NCBI GenBank assembly: GCA_020439745.1
Contig: JAGQSC010000035.1
Span: forward strand, 62,001 to 126,000
DNA: 64,000 nucleotides
Direction: 5' to 3'
DNA from: Acidobacteriota bacterium
GTDB taxonomy: Bacteria; Acidobacteriota; Holophagae; Acanthopleuribacterales; Acanthopleuribacteraceae
Below are positions 27,010-35,615 of the stretch, one piece after another (position 1 is the first letter of the stretch; each line of letters starts with the position of its first letter). The notes under the pieces were generated by a model. That model was given only the letters and a program-made list of their open reading frames with translations. It was not told the origin of the DNA and ran no database searches. The position numbers and the translations under genes were made by a program.

Positions 27010-30000
27010 TTGCAACGATATAAGTACGTACTTCTCGCCACTGTTGGTGTGATCCCATTTTTCTTTTTGAATACAACACCAGCACGACCCGTTTCCCAGA
27101 AACAGAAGTTACACGAAGAAGGAGACGGGCCGAAGCAGGACCAGCCCGCAGAAGCGGCGGCCTATTGGCAGATGAGGCTGGAAACGCCAGGGAACGAGAA
27201 TCCGGCTCAACTGAACTGGTCTATCAAGCGCGAAGTAGCTTCGCGGAAGCAAAGTGGAGACCTGCCACCTGTGGCGTTTGAAGATTACGGGCCCGGCAAC
27301 TTTGGAGGTCGCATTCGTACTATTGGTGTCAATCGTCTGAATCCAGACGTGATGTTGGTGGGCGGTGTGAATGGCGGTATTTGGAAAACACTGGATGGTG
27401 GGAAAAGCTGGGCAGCAAAAACAGATTTCCTGCCTAATCTTGCCATTTGCAGTATGGTTGTTGATCCTGATCAACCTAACCGCGTGTTTGTGGGCACCGG
27501 CGAAGGCTTTTTCAATTTTGACGCAGCCAGAGGTATGGGCGTTTTTGTTTCTGAAGACTTTGGCGAAACCTGGACTCATCTTTCAAGCACACAATCCGCC
27601 GATTTCTATTACGTCAACCGACTTGCTCGCATTCCGGGATCCAATGTGCTGATGGCTGCGACGCGTTCAGGCTTGTTTCGATCCGAAGACCTGGGTGCCA
27701 GTTGGGTAGATGCTGCGGGGTTCTTTACGGACAGCCGAGGATATGTGGATCTAAAGGTGGATCCAAGTAATACGCAACGGGTATACGCATATCATTACGG
27801 ATCCTCGGCAGCTGGATCCGCCACTTCGGTCACCGTAAATGCACCGGAGTCATTGGCGGGCATGGCGCTACAAGCGGCACAAGCTGATTTTGGAGGTAAC
27901 CTCGGTAGTGTCGGTCCGATCACGGGCGACGTGGTTTTGGCCCAGGATTCCTTGGCTTGTTCAAGCCTTACCAATGCTGCAGAAATATCGGGCAAAATTG
28001 CTCTGATTGACCGAGGCAGCTGTAATTTCGTCGTAAAGGTAAAGAATGCGCAGCTTGCAGGCGCCATCGCTGTCATCGTCGTAAACAATGAGGATGGGGA
28101 CCCCATTACCATGGGCGGCAGCGATGCCACAATCACCATCCCGGCGGTCATGATCAGCCTTGCCGACGGCAATGCCGTAAAGGCAGTGCTGGATCAAGGC
28201 GTCAATGTGACCATTTCTGAATCCAATGTGGCACAACGATTTGTGGCTCGATCGACCGATGGAGGAGCCAGTTGGCAACAGCTAGGAGAGGGTCAAGGCA
28301 TCCCCACCACGAATATCTCGCGGATGGAGATTGGCATCGGCTCGGACGGGGTAGTCTATCTTTCCGTATCGGACGACAGTTCCAATCCCGCAACCCGTGG
28401 CCTTTGGAAGTCTACTGATGGGGGACAATCATTCGCCAAGACTGCATCCAATGCATCATTCATCGAACGACAAGGTTGGTACGATTTGATGATAGGCGTC
28501 GATCCCAGCGATTCCAATCGAGTATTCATGGGTGCTGTGGATGTATTTCGATCCACCGATGGCGGGGACACGATTGGCAAGGTGTCGTTCTGGGCTCCGG
28601 GTCCTGGTCAGATTTCACGCCATATTCATGCGGACATTCACGCCATTGCCTTTCACCCCACGAACCCGAGTGTTTTGTGGATAGGAACGGACGGCGGTAT
28701 CTATAAGTCAAGCGATAGCGGCAACACATTTGAAAGCCTGAATCACGACCTTCGCATCATTCAGAATTACGGCATTGCGGCACATCCCAATGGCGAACTT
28801 GTAATTGGTGGCACCCAAGATAACGGGACGCACCTCTACTTCGGCGACAAGTCAGTATGGCTTGAATGGGCCGGTGGTGACGGGGGCTTCTGTGCATGGG
28901 ACCAACAGGAACCCGATTTCGTGTATGGATCTACACCTGCGGGCGGCATGTACGGATCTGCCAATGGAGGCAGTTCGATTCAAGGAATAAACTTGCCAGA
29001 TACGGCTGGTGCCTTGTTCATTCAGCCATTTACGCTGGATCCCAACAACGGGAACCGCATGCTCGTGGGAACCAACAAGGTGTACTACTCCGAAAATGTA
29101 CGCATGATTGGGAGTGCCCAGTGGACCGCCGCTTCAGATAGCCTGGGCGCATCGGTAACTGCCACCACCTTTAGTCCGCATCAGAGCTCGGTGGCTTACG
29201 CGGGTACCACCGCTGGGCGCTTGTATGCCAATACCGCATTGGGTAGTGGGGGGCAGTTCAGCCGGGTCAACGGGTTGCCAGATACTACTGGAATTGTCAC
29301 TTGGATCGAGGTCGATCCCCACGATGTTTCCGGTCAAACACTTTATGTCACTTTTTCCGGGTACCGGGAGAACCGCGTGATGAAGTCAACCGATGGCGGT
29401 GCAAGCTGGACCTCCATCCATGGCAATCTGCCAGACATGCCCGTGCACTGTCTGTCCGTTGACCCACAGAACCCGGATCGTGTCTACCTGGGTACAGAGC
29501 TTGGTCTATGGGTAACTGATGACAATGGTGCCGCATCCGTCAATTGGCAACCATTCGAGACTGGGGCAGCTTGGACGCGCATTGTTCAGTTGCACTGGGC
29601 AGATAATGGTCGCGTCATGTGGATTGGCACCCATGGTCGGGGGACCTTTCGTATGACACGAGATGGCGTCCAACTCTCGCTGACCAACCAGCAGGTGGAA
29701 GGGGATGGCGACACCTATATCGATCTTCAAGAAACCCATCAACTACTCGTGCATTTGAACAACAAGAGTGGATTTTCATTCACTTCAGGCCAGGTAACGC
29801 TTACGTCATCTGATCCTGGACTATCGATCACACCTGGCTCCATGCCTGTCGAGCAGCTTGCTGGTCAATCGGATAGCACATTTGTATTTGAGGCGCGATT
29901 GGATTCTTTGGCCGCACCTTTGTCGCAAATCGTTCTAACGGCAACCTTTACCAGCAATGGACATCAATTCTCGCAGAACTCGTCTTTTGTTCTGGGTGCC

Positions 30001-31890
30001 GATCCCAATGTAATGGCAGGTCCATTCATGGAGGGTGCCGAGGCTGAGGGACTCATGACCCATTCATCATTGATTGGCGAAGATGACTGGTCTCGAGTGA
30101 CAAGCCAAGCACTTAGCGGAACGCAGTCATGGTTTTCAGCCAATATCGGCAGCTATGCCGACAAATCTTTAGAAACACCGGTCCTACACGTAGAAGAAAA
30201 CGACGCGATTGCGACTTTCTTCGTGTTCTACGATTTGGAAGGTGATATGCAGCAGCGCTGGGATGGTGTGGTCCTGGAAATTGAAACGCAGGACGGCTGG
30301 ACCGATCTGGGCCATCAAATCATTGGAGCCGGGTACGACGGCCAATTGTTCAACAACAATTCGCTTTACCTCCGCGACGCTTGGTCAGGCAATCAACAAT
30401 CCTGGCGCGAAGCCACGGTCAGCTTGGCCGATTATCAAGGACAGGATATTCGTCTCCGATGGCGCCTTGGTTGCGATACATCGGCCAACGAAGTAGGGTT
30501 CTGGTTGGACGATATCGCCATCTCGGGCGTGAGTTGGACGGGTGAACCCTCACCTGATCCCAATCCATGCAGTACTTGTGATGGTATCAGAGGCAGTAGA
30601 TTGGCACACGTGGCCATACTCCCACACGCACCAAGCGGATCAGGCAATGATACCTACGTGAACATTGTGAACCCAAACACCGCGCCTGTGGCGGTGGAAG
30701 TGTTTGGTTTTGGCGAAAACGGATCCGTGTTGGGTTCATGGCAATCCAGTCTTCCAGCCAACGGAAGCCTTTGGGAGGCAGCATCTGGTCTCTGGCAGGG
30801 AAGTGGCGTTTCATGGATTCAGGTAGGATCGGACCTGCCTGTGTTTGTGGCAGCAGAATTCGTGGGCGAGGGCTCGCGTTCGGCTTATGCGGCTTCGGAG
30901 ACCAGCGACGAGGTCTTCCTACCCCATGTGGCTAAGAATACCGCCCTTTTCGAAACCTACATTGCGGCCGTGAACAGTGAGCCGATCTCGTCCCAGACCG
31001 AACTGGTTCCTGCTTTAGAGACCCTGGACCCAGTGTCCCTTGGAGAAGGGCATGATGCCTATAGTCAATTGCTCGTGACCGCGACCGACTTGCTCGGTGC
31101 CGATATCGCTCAAACAGATTGGGCCGTGGTTCGCAGTGCTCCAGCCTCAGTCTCAGCGATGGAGTTTTTCTCTGTATTGCCGGCGGAAACGCAAGTTGCA
31201 TCCTTGGGCTTGAACACAAACATGTCCTCAAACGTACGTTTTGCCCATATCGCGAAGGATACCGGTATTTTCTGGACAGGCATGGTTTACATCAATGTGT
31301 CTGCAACACCTGAAACCGTGACAGAAACCTACTACGGTGACGATGGTGCTCAGTTGGCCACGCGGTCCATGACCTTGGCACCCACCGAAAAGGTGACGCT
31401 GCTGTATGACGCCAATTCTGGGTCAGAGCCCGTTCCTTCGGGCGCCGCTTGGCTTGATGTCCAAAGTACGGGTGATCTGATTGGATATGAGCTGTTTGGT
31501 GCGGCTTTTGGCGGGGCTCACGATTTCTTTGCCGGTCTTCAGGGTGACCAGCATTCGGGCACGTCGCTGGTCTTTTCGCACGTGGAATCAAGTGCAGTTC
31601 AATGGACGGGTCTTGTCGCTTTGAATGTGGGAGACGTGGCCGCCAATCTTCAGTTCGATTTGATCAGCGCTGACGGGACCGTGAAAGGCACGGCTTCGGT
31701 CGAGAATGTGCAACCAAAAACCAAAACCACGGCATTAGTGAACAATCTGTTCCCCGAGGCGTCCTTTGGGAAAGGAGACTGGGTGCGCATGACATCATCA
31801 GGCTCCCAATTCAGTGGTTTTGCGTTGTGGGGTGATCAAGCGACGGACCAACGCCAAAACCTTTCCGGTCTGGGCGCATTCATCCCTTGA
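27010..31890 (+). CDS. Giant secreted BNR/sortilin-like repeat protein with PA domain
   Basis: A 1626-residue exported protein. A signal peptide ('YKYVLLATVGVIPFFFLNTTPA') is followed by BNR/sortilin-type propeller repeats with Asp-box motifs ('STDGGASW', 'SEDFGETW', 'SSDSGNTF') over about residues 90-260 and 410-890. A protease-associated (PA) domain is inserted at about 277-407 ('GKIALIDRGSCNF...AVIVVNNED'). Then come a CARDB-like segment (about 900-990) and a jelly-roll/MAM-like domain (about 1010-1180, ending 'GFWLDDIAISGV'). Last are four related C-terminal modules beginning near 1198, 1303, 1411 and 1522 ('HVA..(T/S)..W.(T/G)....NV'). The TTG at 27010 has AAGGA about 9 nt upstream. Enzymatic activity is not evident; adhesion or polymer binding is possible. 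A hairpin follows the stop. Confidence 0.88.
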   Translation: MQRYKYVLLATVGVIPFFFLNTTPARPVSQKQKLHEEGDGPKQDQPAEAAAYWQMRLETPGNENPAQLNWSIKREVASRKQSGDLPPVAFEDYGPGNFGGRIRTIGVNRLNPDVMLVGGVNGGIWKTLDGGKSWAAKTDFLPNLAICSMVVDPDQPNRVFVGTGEGFFNFDAARGMGVFVSEDFGETWTHLSSTQSADFYYVNRLARIPGSNVLMAATRSGLFRSEDLGASWVDAAGFFTDSRGYVDLKVDPSNTQRVYAYHYGSSAAGSATSVTVNAPESLAGMALQAAQADFGGNLGSVGPITGDVVLAQDSLACSSLTNAAEISGKIALIDRGSCNFVVKVKNAQLAGAIAVIVVNNEDGDPITMGGSDATITIPAVMISLADGNAVKAVLDQGVNVTISESNVAQRFVARSTDGGASWQQLGEGQGIPTTNISRMEIGIGSDGVVYLSVSDDSSNPATRGLWKSTDGGQSFAKTASNASFIERQGWYDLMIGVDPSDSNRVFMGAVDVFRSTDGGDTIGKVSFWAPGPGQISRHIHADIHAIAFHPTNPSVLWIGTDGGIYKSSDSGNTFESLNHDLRIIQNYGIAAHPNGELVIGGTQDNGTHLYFGDKSVWLEWAGGDGGFCAWDQQEPDFVYGSTPAGGMYGSANGGSSIQGINLPDTAGALFIQPFTLDPNNGNRMLVGTNKVYYSENVRMIGSAQWTAASDSLGASVTATTFSPHQSSVAYAGTTAGRLYANTALGSGGQFSRVNGLPDTTGIVTWIEVDPHDVSGQTLYVTFSGYRENRVMKSTDGGASWTSIHGNLPDMPVHCLSVDPQNPDRVYLGTELGLWVTDDNGAASVNWQPFETGAAWTRIVQLHWADNGRVMWIGTHGRGTFRMTRDGVQLSLTNQQVEGDGDTYIDLQETHQLLVHLNNKSGFSFTSGQVTLTSSDPGLSITPGSMPVEQLAGQSDSTFVFEARLDSLAAPLSQIVLTATFTSNGHQFSQNSSFVLGADPNVMAGPFMEGAEAEGLMTHSSLIGEDDWSRVTSQALSGTQSWFSANIGSYADKSLETPVLHVEENDAIATFFVFYDLEGDMQQRWDGVVLEIETQDGWTDLGHQIIGAGYDGQLFNNNSLYLRDAWSGNQQSWREATVSLADYQGQDIRLRWRLGCDTSANEVGFWLDDIAISGVSWTGEPSPDPNPCSTCDGIRGSRLAHVAILPHAPSGSGNDTYVNIVNPNTAPVAVEVFGFGENGSVLGSWQSSLPANGSLWEAASGLWQGSGVSWIQVGSDLPVFVAAEFVGEGSRSAYAASETSDEVFLPHVAKNTALFETYIAAVNSEPISSQTELVPALETLDPVSLGEGHDAYSQLLVTATDLLGADIAQTDWAVVRSAPASVSAMEFFSVLPAETQVASLGLNTNMSSNVRFAHIAKDTGIFWTGMVYINVSATPETVTETYYGDDGAQLATRSMTLAPTEKVTLLYDANSGSEPVPSGAAWLDVQSTGDLIGYELFGAAFGGAHDFFAGLQGDQHSGTSLVFSHVESSAVQWTGLVALNVGDVAANLQFDLISADGTVKGTASVENVQPKTKTTALVNNLFPEASFGKGDWVRMTSSGSQFSGFALWGDQATDQRQNLSGLGAFIP

Positions 31891-31900
31891 CCATGAAACG

Positions 31901-31919
31901 GGGCCCCTACGAGGGGCCC
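31901..31919. terminator. Bidirectional hairpin between convergent genes
   Basis: Perfect 8-bp stem GGGCCCCT/AGGGGCCC with loop ACG, lying between the BNR gene stop and the osmC stop. T-runs are weak on both sides, so termination efficiency is uncertain. Confidence 0.55.
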
Positions 31920-32320
31920 TAACTGGGCACAGTAATTGAGAATGAAGTCGTGATGTTCACCGCGGTGAGCATACCCGCCACGCTGCAATAGGTCCCCAAC
32001 GACAGAGCAATGGCTTTCTCCATGTCAGAATCCCTAGCGTCTGGTGACGTTAGGTCAAAATGCATATGAATGTTTTCGAAGATACGTGGATACTTTTCTT
32101 GCCGTCGTTGACCCGTCATTCGAATGTCTAACTTTTCAATTGTCTTTCTGCGCTTCTTAAGGATTTCAACCACATCAACCGAAGTACAACCACCGAGTGC
32201 ATATAACACGAGCTGCATCGGTGATTGTCCCAGCTTGCGATTGCCGTCCATCACCAAGGGGTGAGTCGCGTTGGTACCTTCGAACACCATGTCTGTTCGC
32301 CAACTGATCTGCGCTTCCAT
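31919..32320 (-). CDS. OsmC family peroxiredoxin-like protein
   Basis: OsmC/Ohr proteins are small thiol peroxidases. This 133-residue member has the two conserved cysteines in 'LGGCTSVDVVEIL' and 'GTYCSVAGML', and the N-terminal 'GQSPMQLVLYAL' helix. It is nearer the YhfA branch than Ohr, whose exact substrates are not well defined. The start is the ATG at 32320 ('MEAQISW'), matching the family N-terminus; AGGGA lies 11-12 nt upstream. An open frame 40 codons longer has no family match. It is convergent with the giant BNR gene and shares a hairpin with it. Confidence 0.9.
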   Translation of the reverse strand: MEAQISWRTDMVFEGTNATHPLVMDGNRKLGQSPMQLVLYALGGCTSVDVVEILKKRRKTIEKLDIRMTGQRRQEKYPRIFENIHMHFDLTSPDARDSDMEKAIALSLGTYCSVAGMLTAVNITTSFSITVPS

Positions 32321-32428
32321 ATGTAAATAATTCCCTAATGATTCAAATATGTGATGACCTTGGCCTGCACTTTGTTTAGAATAGCACGGCCGGAATTGGT
32401 GTGTGTAAACCAATAAGGAGCTTTGCGC

Positions 32429-33247
32429 ATGGTGCAACAAAGAGTGTTTAAGACCCTTGGACTATTGTGGTTGAGCACTTTTGTTTTTTCAGTTGACCGG
32501 ACCCAAAATGACCCCAAAGCTTCTTTTGTAGCTGCAAAAACGCTGTTGGAATCCGGATACAGTGTTCAAGACTTGAGAGCTATTGATCGCGCACGATTGT
32601 TTTTTGAGGCTAGGCTCAAGGTGGCGGGCTTCGAAAAGCAGGCACATTATTATGCGGCTCTGGCAGATTATCGGGCGATCAATGCCATGAACATAGCCGA
32701 CCAGCGCGATGAGAAAGAACATCTCGCGCGTTTGGACCGGGCGATCGATCATTTGGAATGGGTGAGTAAGCGCGATAACAGCTCCGTTGAGCCGATGATT
32801 CTTCTTTATACACTTTACAGCCGGCGTATTGGCTTGAAGCCGCTATCCGCCATGTCATTGTTTGGCAAAATGGAAAAGGCGCGGGACACGGCACGCCGGT
32901 TGTCGCCGGCCAATCCCAGATTGCTGCTGGTGCAGGCCATATATGATTACCATGCACCCAAACGGTTTGGTGGTGATCGAGAAAAGGCGCATGTCGGTTT
33001 CCTAAACGCCGTTAGGGCGTTCGTCAAGGAATCACCCAGTGGTGATTCCTTAACGCCTGATTGGGGTTACGAAGATGCATGCTCTTGGCTAGGTATTTCC
33101 TACCGCGATCGAGGCGATTCATTGGCTGCACGCCAGTCTTTTGAACGCGCCGTTCAGGCCAACCCTCACTTTGCCTGGGCGCGTGACGTATTGTTGCCAA
33201 CGGTTCTTCCTAACGGCATGTCATCCAGTACATCTTCGGCGCGATAA
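32429..33247 (+). CDS. Exported TPR-like protein of unknown function
   Basis: A 272-residue protein with a signal peptide ('MVQQRVFKTLGLLWLSTFVFS') and helical repeats suggestive of TPRs. The last is 'DACSWLGISYRDRGDSLAARQSFERAVQANPHFAWA' (given as the region around residues 210-245). The middle part ('HYYAALADYRAINAM', 'ARDTARRLSPANPRLLLVQAIYDYH') also fits tandem helices and resembles exported TPR proteins found with transport systems. The ATG at 29 nt into the open frame (32429) follows AAGGAG at 8 nt. A striking inverted repeat lies within the coding sequence at 33005-33057. No operon partner is evident. Confidence 0.75.
   Translation: MVQQRVFKTLGLLWLSTFVFSVDRTQNDPKASFVAAKTLLESGYSVQDLRAIDRARLFFEARLKVAGFEKQAHYYAALADYRAINAMNIADQRDEKEHLARLDRAIDHLEWVSKRDNSSVEPMILLYTLYSRRIGLKPLSAMSLFGKMEKARDTARRLSPANPRLLLVQAIYDYHAPKRFGGDREKAHVGFLNAVRAFVKESPSGDSLTPDWGYEDACSWLGISYRDRGDSLAARQSFERAVQANPHFAWARDVLLPTVLPNGMSSSTSSAR
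33005..33057. repeat. Strong intragenic hairpin
   Basis: AAGGAATCACC (33026-33036), loop CAGT, GGTGATTCCTT (33041-33051) form a perfect 11-bp stem. It is extended across a 4-nt bulge by GGCGTT (33016-33021) and AACGCC (33052-33057). The same GGCGTT can instead pair with AACGCC at 33005-33010, so two exclusive structures are possible. The element lies inside the exported TPR-like gene. Confidence 0.8.
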
Positions 33248-33357
33248 CGCGAACCTGTTTCCCTAACCAATGTGAGCTTGCCATTGGCTAGGCAACAAGG
33301 CAACGCAAGTGTGAGCTGTGCGAACGGCTTGCTTCGTCGGTTCAGGTTTGCTCAGGT

Positions 33358-35169
33358 TTAAGGTGTCAGTTCCCTACATGCCTGAATGGCCCCTTTGACC
33401 TCATGACTGTCGCCGAGAAAGAGTTGGTCCTTGCATACGCCCCAGGATAACCCCCTGGGAAGCAGCATCAACGTCAACAAATCGGCGGTCGTACCATTGA
33501 AGACGTCCATGTCCAATCGATCGTCCTCAAAGCTGGGAAGAAATTCTGCGTTGAGTTGCGATTCGTTAGCTATGAAAAGAACCACCTCCTTCAAGCTAGC
33601 CTGATTGACCCGCACAAGCGGCACAGCCACCTGGGACAGTTTTCCTGGTACCTTGTCGACATGGCTTTCATGGTCGACGCCCAATTGTATCCATCCCTGC
33701 ACTTGGACACGGACAGGTATGCCATCAATGCTCGCTGGATCCAGCTTAAGTTGGTACCACTGAAGTTTGACCTGGTCGATTTCTTCTGTGTCAAAGCCTT
33801 CACCAAACAGGTCCAGCTGGAGATCCTCAATGTCTCCCCAAGTATTGACCCAGAATCGAGCAGGTACGGACCGTCTAAACGGGTGCTTTGACTTGAAGGG
33901 GGGCCGTGCCGATAAGCTGGGAGGTGTGATTGTTGCTGGGTCCACATCCGGTGAGATGATGGCCAGGGGTACAGCTGGACTCTCGTAGATAAAATCCATC
34001 TTCAAGGCCATCCTGACTTCGGCCAGTTCGCCTCTGAACATTCCTGGCTCGAATGCCCACTGCGATGCCGCATCGACTGCGGCCTGGTCGTAGGCTTCGT
34101 CGAGGCTACGTAGGATTTTGATGTCTTTGGGCTTGCCCGACTTGTCGATAATTAATTCCAGGATGACGTATCCATTTAAGGATTGCCCGATGGGTGGGAC
34201 GGGTTTGACCCTTTTGATAATTACGGGAGGTGTCACGTCGGGACTTCCCACGCTGGGTACGTTACTTGTGGCAACCACCGGCGAAGGTCTGGGTTTTGCC
34301 AGTAAGGCCAACCCTACTGTCAAAATGGTTGCTAGTATCAGCAAATGATGGGGCTTCATGGTTGATTTCCTACCTAAAATTTTGAGTCTTTGAATGTTGA
34401 GATTCATGCGGTGATCGGCGAGTCCGGCAAAACCGGGTTGAGAGGCAAGGGCGTGCGACTGGATCATGAATGCGAGGTCACGCCGGTAATTGTGTACACC
34501 CATCTGTTGGACGCAGGCAGCGTCACAACTCTGCTCCATATACCTAGCGGCCCATGCCGCAAATATCCATGCAAATGGATTCCACCAGAGCAAACGTTTA
34601 CCCAAGGCCAGCAGCCATATCCAGCAGTGGTCTCGGTGAATAATGTGTCTGGATTCGTGTGCAAGAAGGGTGGCAAAAGCGGGGGCATGCCGCAATGATG
34701 CACTGGCCCAAATGGTTGGCTTGGAAAGCCCAGACACCATGCCGCCGATGGGGCTATCTACCAGTCGGAGTAGGGTGGGGGTGCCATCGGGCAGAGTGAA
34801 TCGCTCTTCTGCGGTGGTTCGTGCGTGAAGCCTTCGCAAAACGACTGCGTGGCGCAGAACATCGACCACGAATACCAAAACCCCCACGCCAAAAAGCAAC
34901 GCCCACCAGGGAAGTGCATGCGTGTCAGGTACGTCGGTGACCAGGCTCTGAGCCCAGGTTACCGGGGCCTGGGCAGTAACCGTGACAACAGTGATAATGT
35001 CAGGTGGATTGGCGCCAACGGGAATTCTCACCCAATGGAGGGGGACCAACCATACCAATAACGCAACCAGCGACAGCCAAAATTTGGTGCGTGGTTTGAA
35101 AGGCGTGCTTTTGATGCTAAAAACCGCCAGAAGTGCGAATGCCGTCTGAATGAGCAGGTAATCAATCAT
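33358..35169 (-). CDS. BlaR1/MecR1-like M56 peptidase with TonB-like and STN-like domains
   Basis: A 603-residue membrane sensor-peptidase. N-terminal transmembrane helices flank a zinc site 'LLAHESRHIIHRDH' (HExxH at residues 171-175) with a downstream Glu in 'YMEQSCDAAC'. In BlaR1 relatives this peptidase cuts, or triggers loss of, the BlaI repressor. A further helix (about 310-330) leads to a TonB C-terminal-like domain ('GYVILELIIDKSGKPKDIKIL', 'AVDAASQWAFEPG') and then a secretin/STN-like segment near the end ('ASLKEVVLFIANESQLNAEF', 'LLTLMLLPRGLSW'). No penicillin-binding sensor domain is present, so beta-lactam sensing is unlikely. The ATG at 35169 overlaps the blaI-like gene by 8 bp and has AAGGA upstream. 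The ligand is unknown. Confidence 0.85.
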   Translation of the reverse strand: MIDYLLIQTAFALLAVFSIKSTPFKPRTKFWLSLVALLVWLVPLHWVRIPVGANPPDIITVVTVTAQAPVTWAQSLVTDVPDTHALPWWALLFGVGVLVFVVDVLRHAVVLRRLHARTTAEERFTLPDGTPTLLRLVDSPIGGMVSGLSKPTIWASASLRHAPAFATLLAHESRHIIHRDHCWIWLLALGKRLLWWNPFAWIFAAWAARYMEQSCDAACVQQMGVHNYRRDLAFMIQSHALASQPGFAGLADHRMNLNIQRLKILGRKSTMKPHHLLILATILTVGLALLAKPRPSPVVATSNVPSVGSPDVTPPVIIKRVKPVPPIGQSLNGYVILELIIDKSGKPKDIKILRSLDEAYDQAAVDAASQWAFEPGMFRGELAEVRMALKMDFIYESPAVPLAIISPDVDPATITPPSLSARPPFKSKHPFRRSVPARFWVNTWGDIEDLQLDLFGEGFDTEEIDQVKLQWYQLKLDPASIDGIPVRVQVQGWIQLGVDHESHVDKVPGKLSQVAVPLVRVNQASLKEVVLFIANESQLNAEFLPSFEDDRLDMDVFNGTTADLLTLMLLPRGLSWGVCKDQLFLGDSHEVKGAIQACRELTP

Positions 35170-35533
35170 GGTCCTTTTCCTTGAGCAATGATTCCAAGTA
35201 ACTGAGATCATCGAGCGAGAGCTGATCATCGTTAAAGAGCGTGGCAAACAAATCCCTTGGCCGGCCCTTGAACACCGTGTCAATAAACCGCTGCAAGTGT
35301 CGTTTTGCCATGGCTTCTTTCTTGATCAGGGGGGCATAGACAATGGTGCGACCGTAGGTCCGAACCCGTTTTAGGGCTCCTTTTTGTTCCAAGCGATCGA
35401 TGATGGTTTTTACAGTGGTATAAGCTACGTCACGCTCGGATGCCACACGTTCATGTGCTTCTGGGGCGGTCAACTCACCAGCCTCCCAAAAGAGATGCAT
35501 GACCTCTATTTCAAAATTGGACAGTTCGTTCAT
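35162..35533 (-). CDS. BlaI/MecI/CopY-family transcriptional repressor
   Basis: A 123-residue winged-helix repressor: 'LSNFEIEVMHLFWEAGELTAPEAHERV' then 'VAYTTVKTIIDRLEQKGALKRVR' and 'RTIVYAPLIKKEAMAKRHLQRF', as in BlaI. The C-terminal part ('LFNDDQLSLDDLSYLESLL') is the dimerisation region. These repressors bind TACA-N2-TGTA type operators and are inactivated by the cognate M56 peptidase encoded just downstream. Such an operator overlaps its own promoter (35542-35573). The ATG at 35533 has AGGA upstream. No CopY-type C-terminal cysteines are seen, so control by proteolysis rather than copper is favoured. Confidence 0.93.
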   Translation of the reverse strand: MNELSNFEIEVMHLFWEAGELTAPEAHERVASERDVAYTTVKTIIDRLEQKGALKRVRTYGRTIVYAPLIKKEAMAKRHLQRFIDTVFKGRPRDLFATLFNDDQLSLDDLSYLESLLKEKDHD

Positions 35534-35541
35534 GGTTCCTA

Positions 35542-35573
35542 CTACATCTGTGTTTTTATAACTACAGATGTAG
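35542..35573. promoter_or_regulatory. Paired BlaI-type operators
   Basis: A perfect palindrome CTACAGATGTAG (35562-35573) matches TACA-N2-TGTA. A second, CTACATCTGTG (35542-35552), differs at one position. The two together form 10-bp inverted arms 12 bp apart. They lie between the -10 box and the repressor start, so autorepression of the blaI-M56 operon is expected. Confidence 0.8.
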
Positions 35574-35601
35574 ATATACAATCTGAGAAACGCTATGTCA
35601 A
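35573..35601 (-). promoter_or_regulatory. Promoter of the blaI-M56 operon
   Basis: On the minus strand, a perfect TTGACA (35596-35601), a 17-bp spacer and TATATC (35573-35578). The -10 box touches the first operator. Confidence 0.75.
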
Positions 35602-35615
35602 GGGGCCAATGTCCA

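Noticed and set aside
33248-33357. CCAATG/CATTGG inverted repeat between the TPR-like gene and the M56 gene
   Set aside because: Six-base arms with a 9-base loop and no T-run; too weak to call a terminator.
35162-35169. Beta-lactam resistance operon
   Set aside because: The BlaI/M56 pair has no penicillin-binding sensor domain and no beta-lactamase gene nearby.
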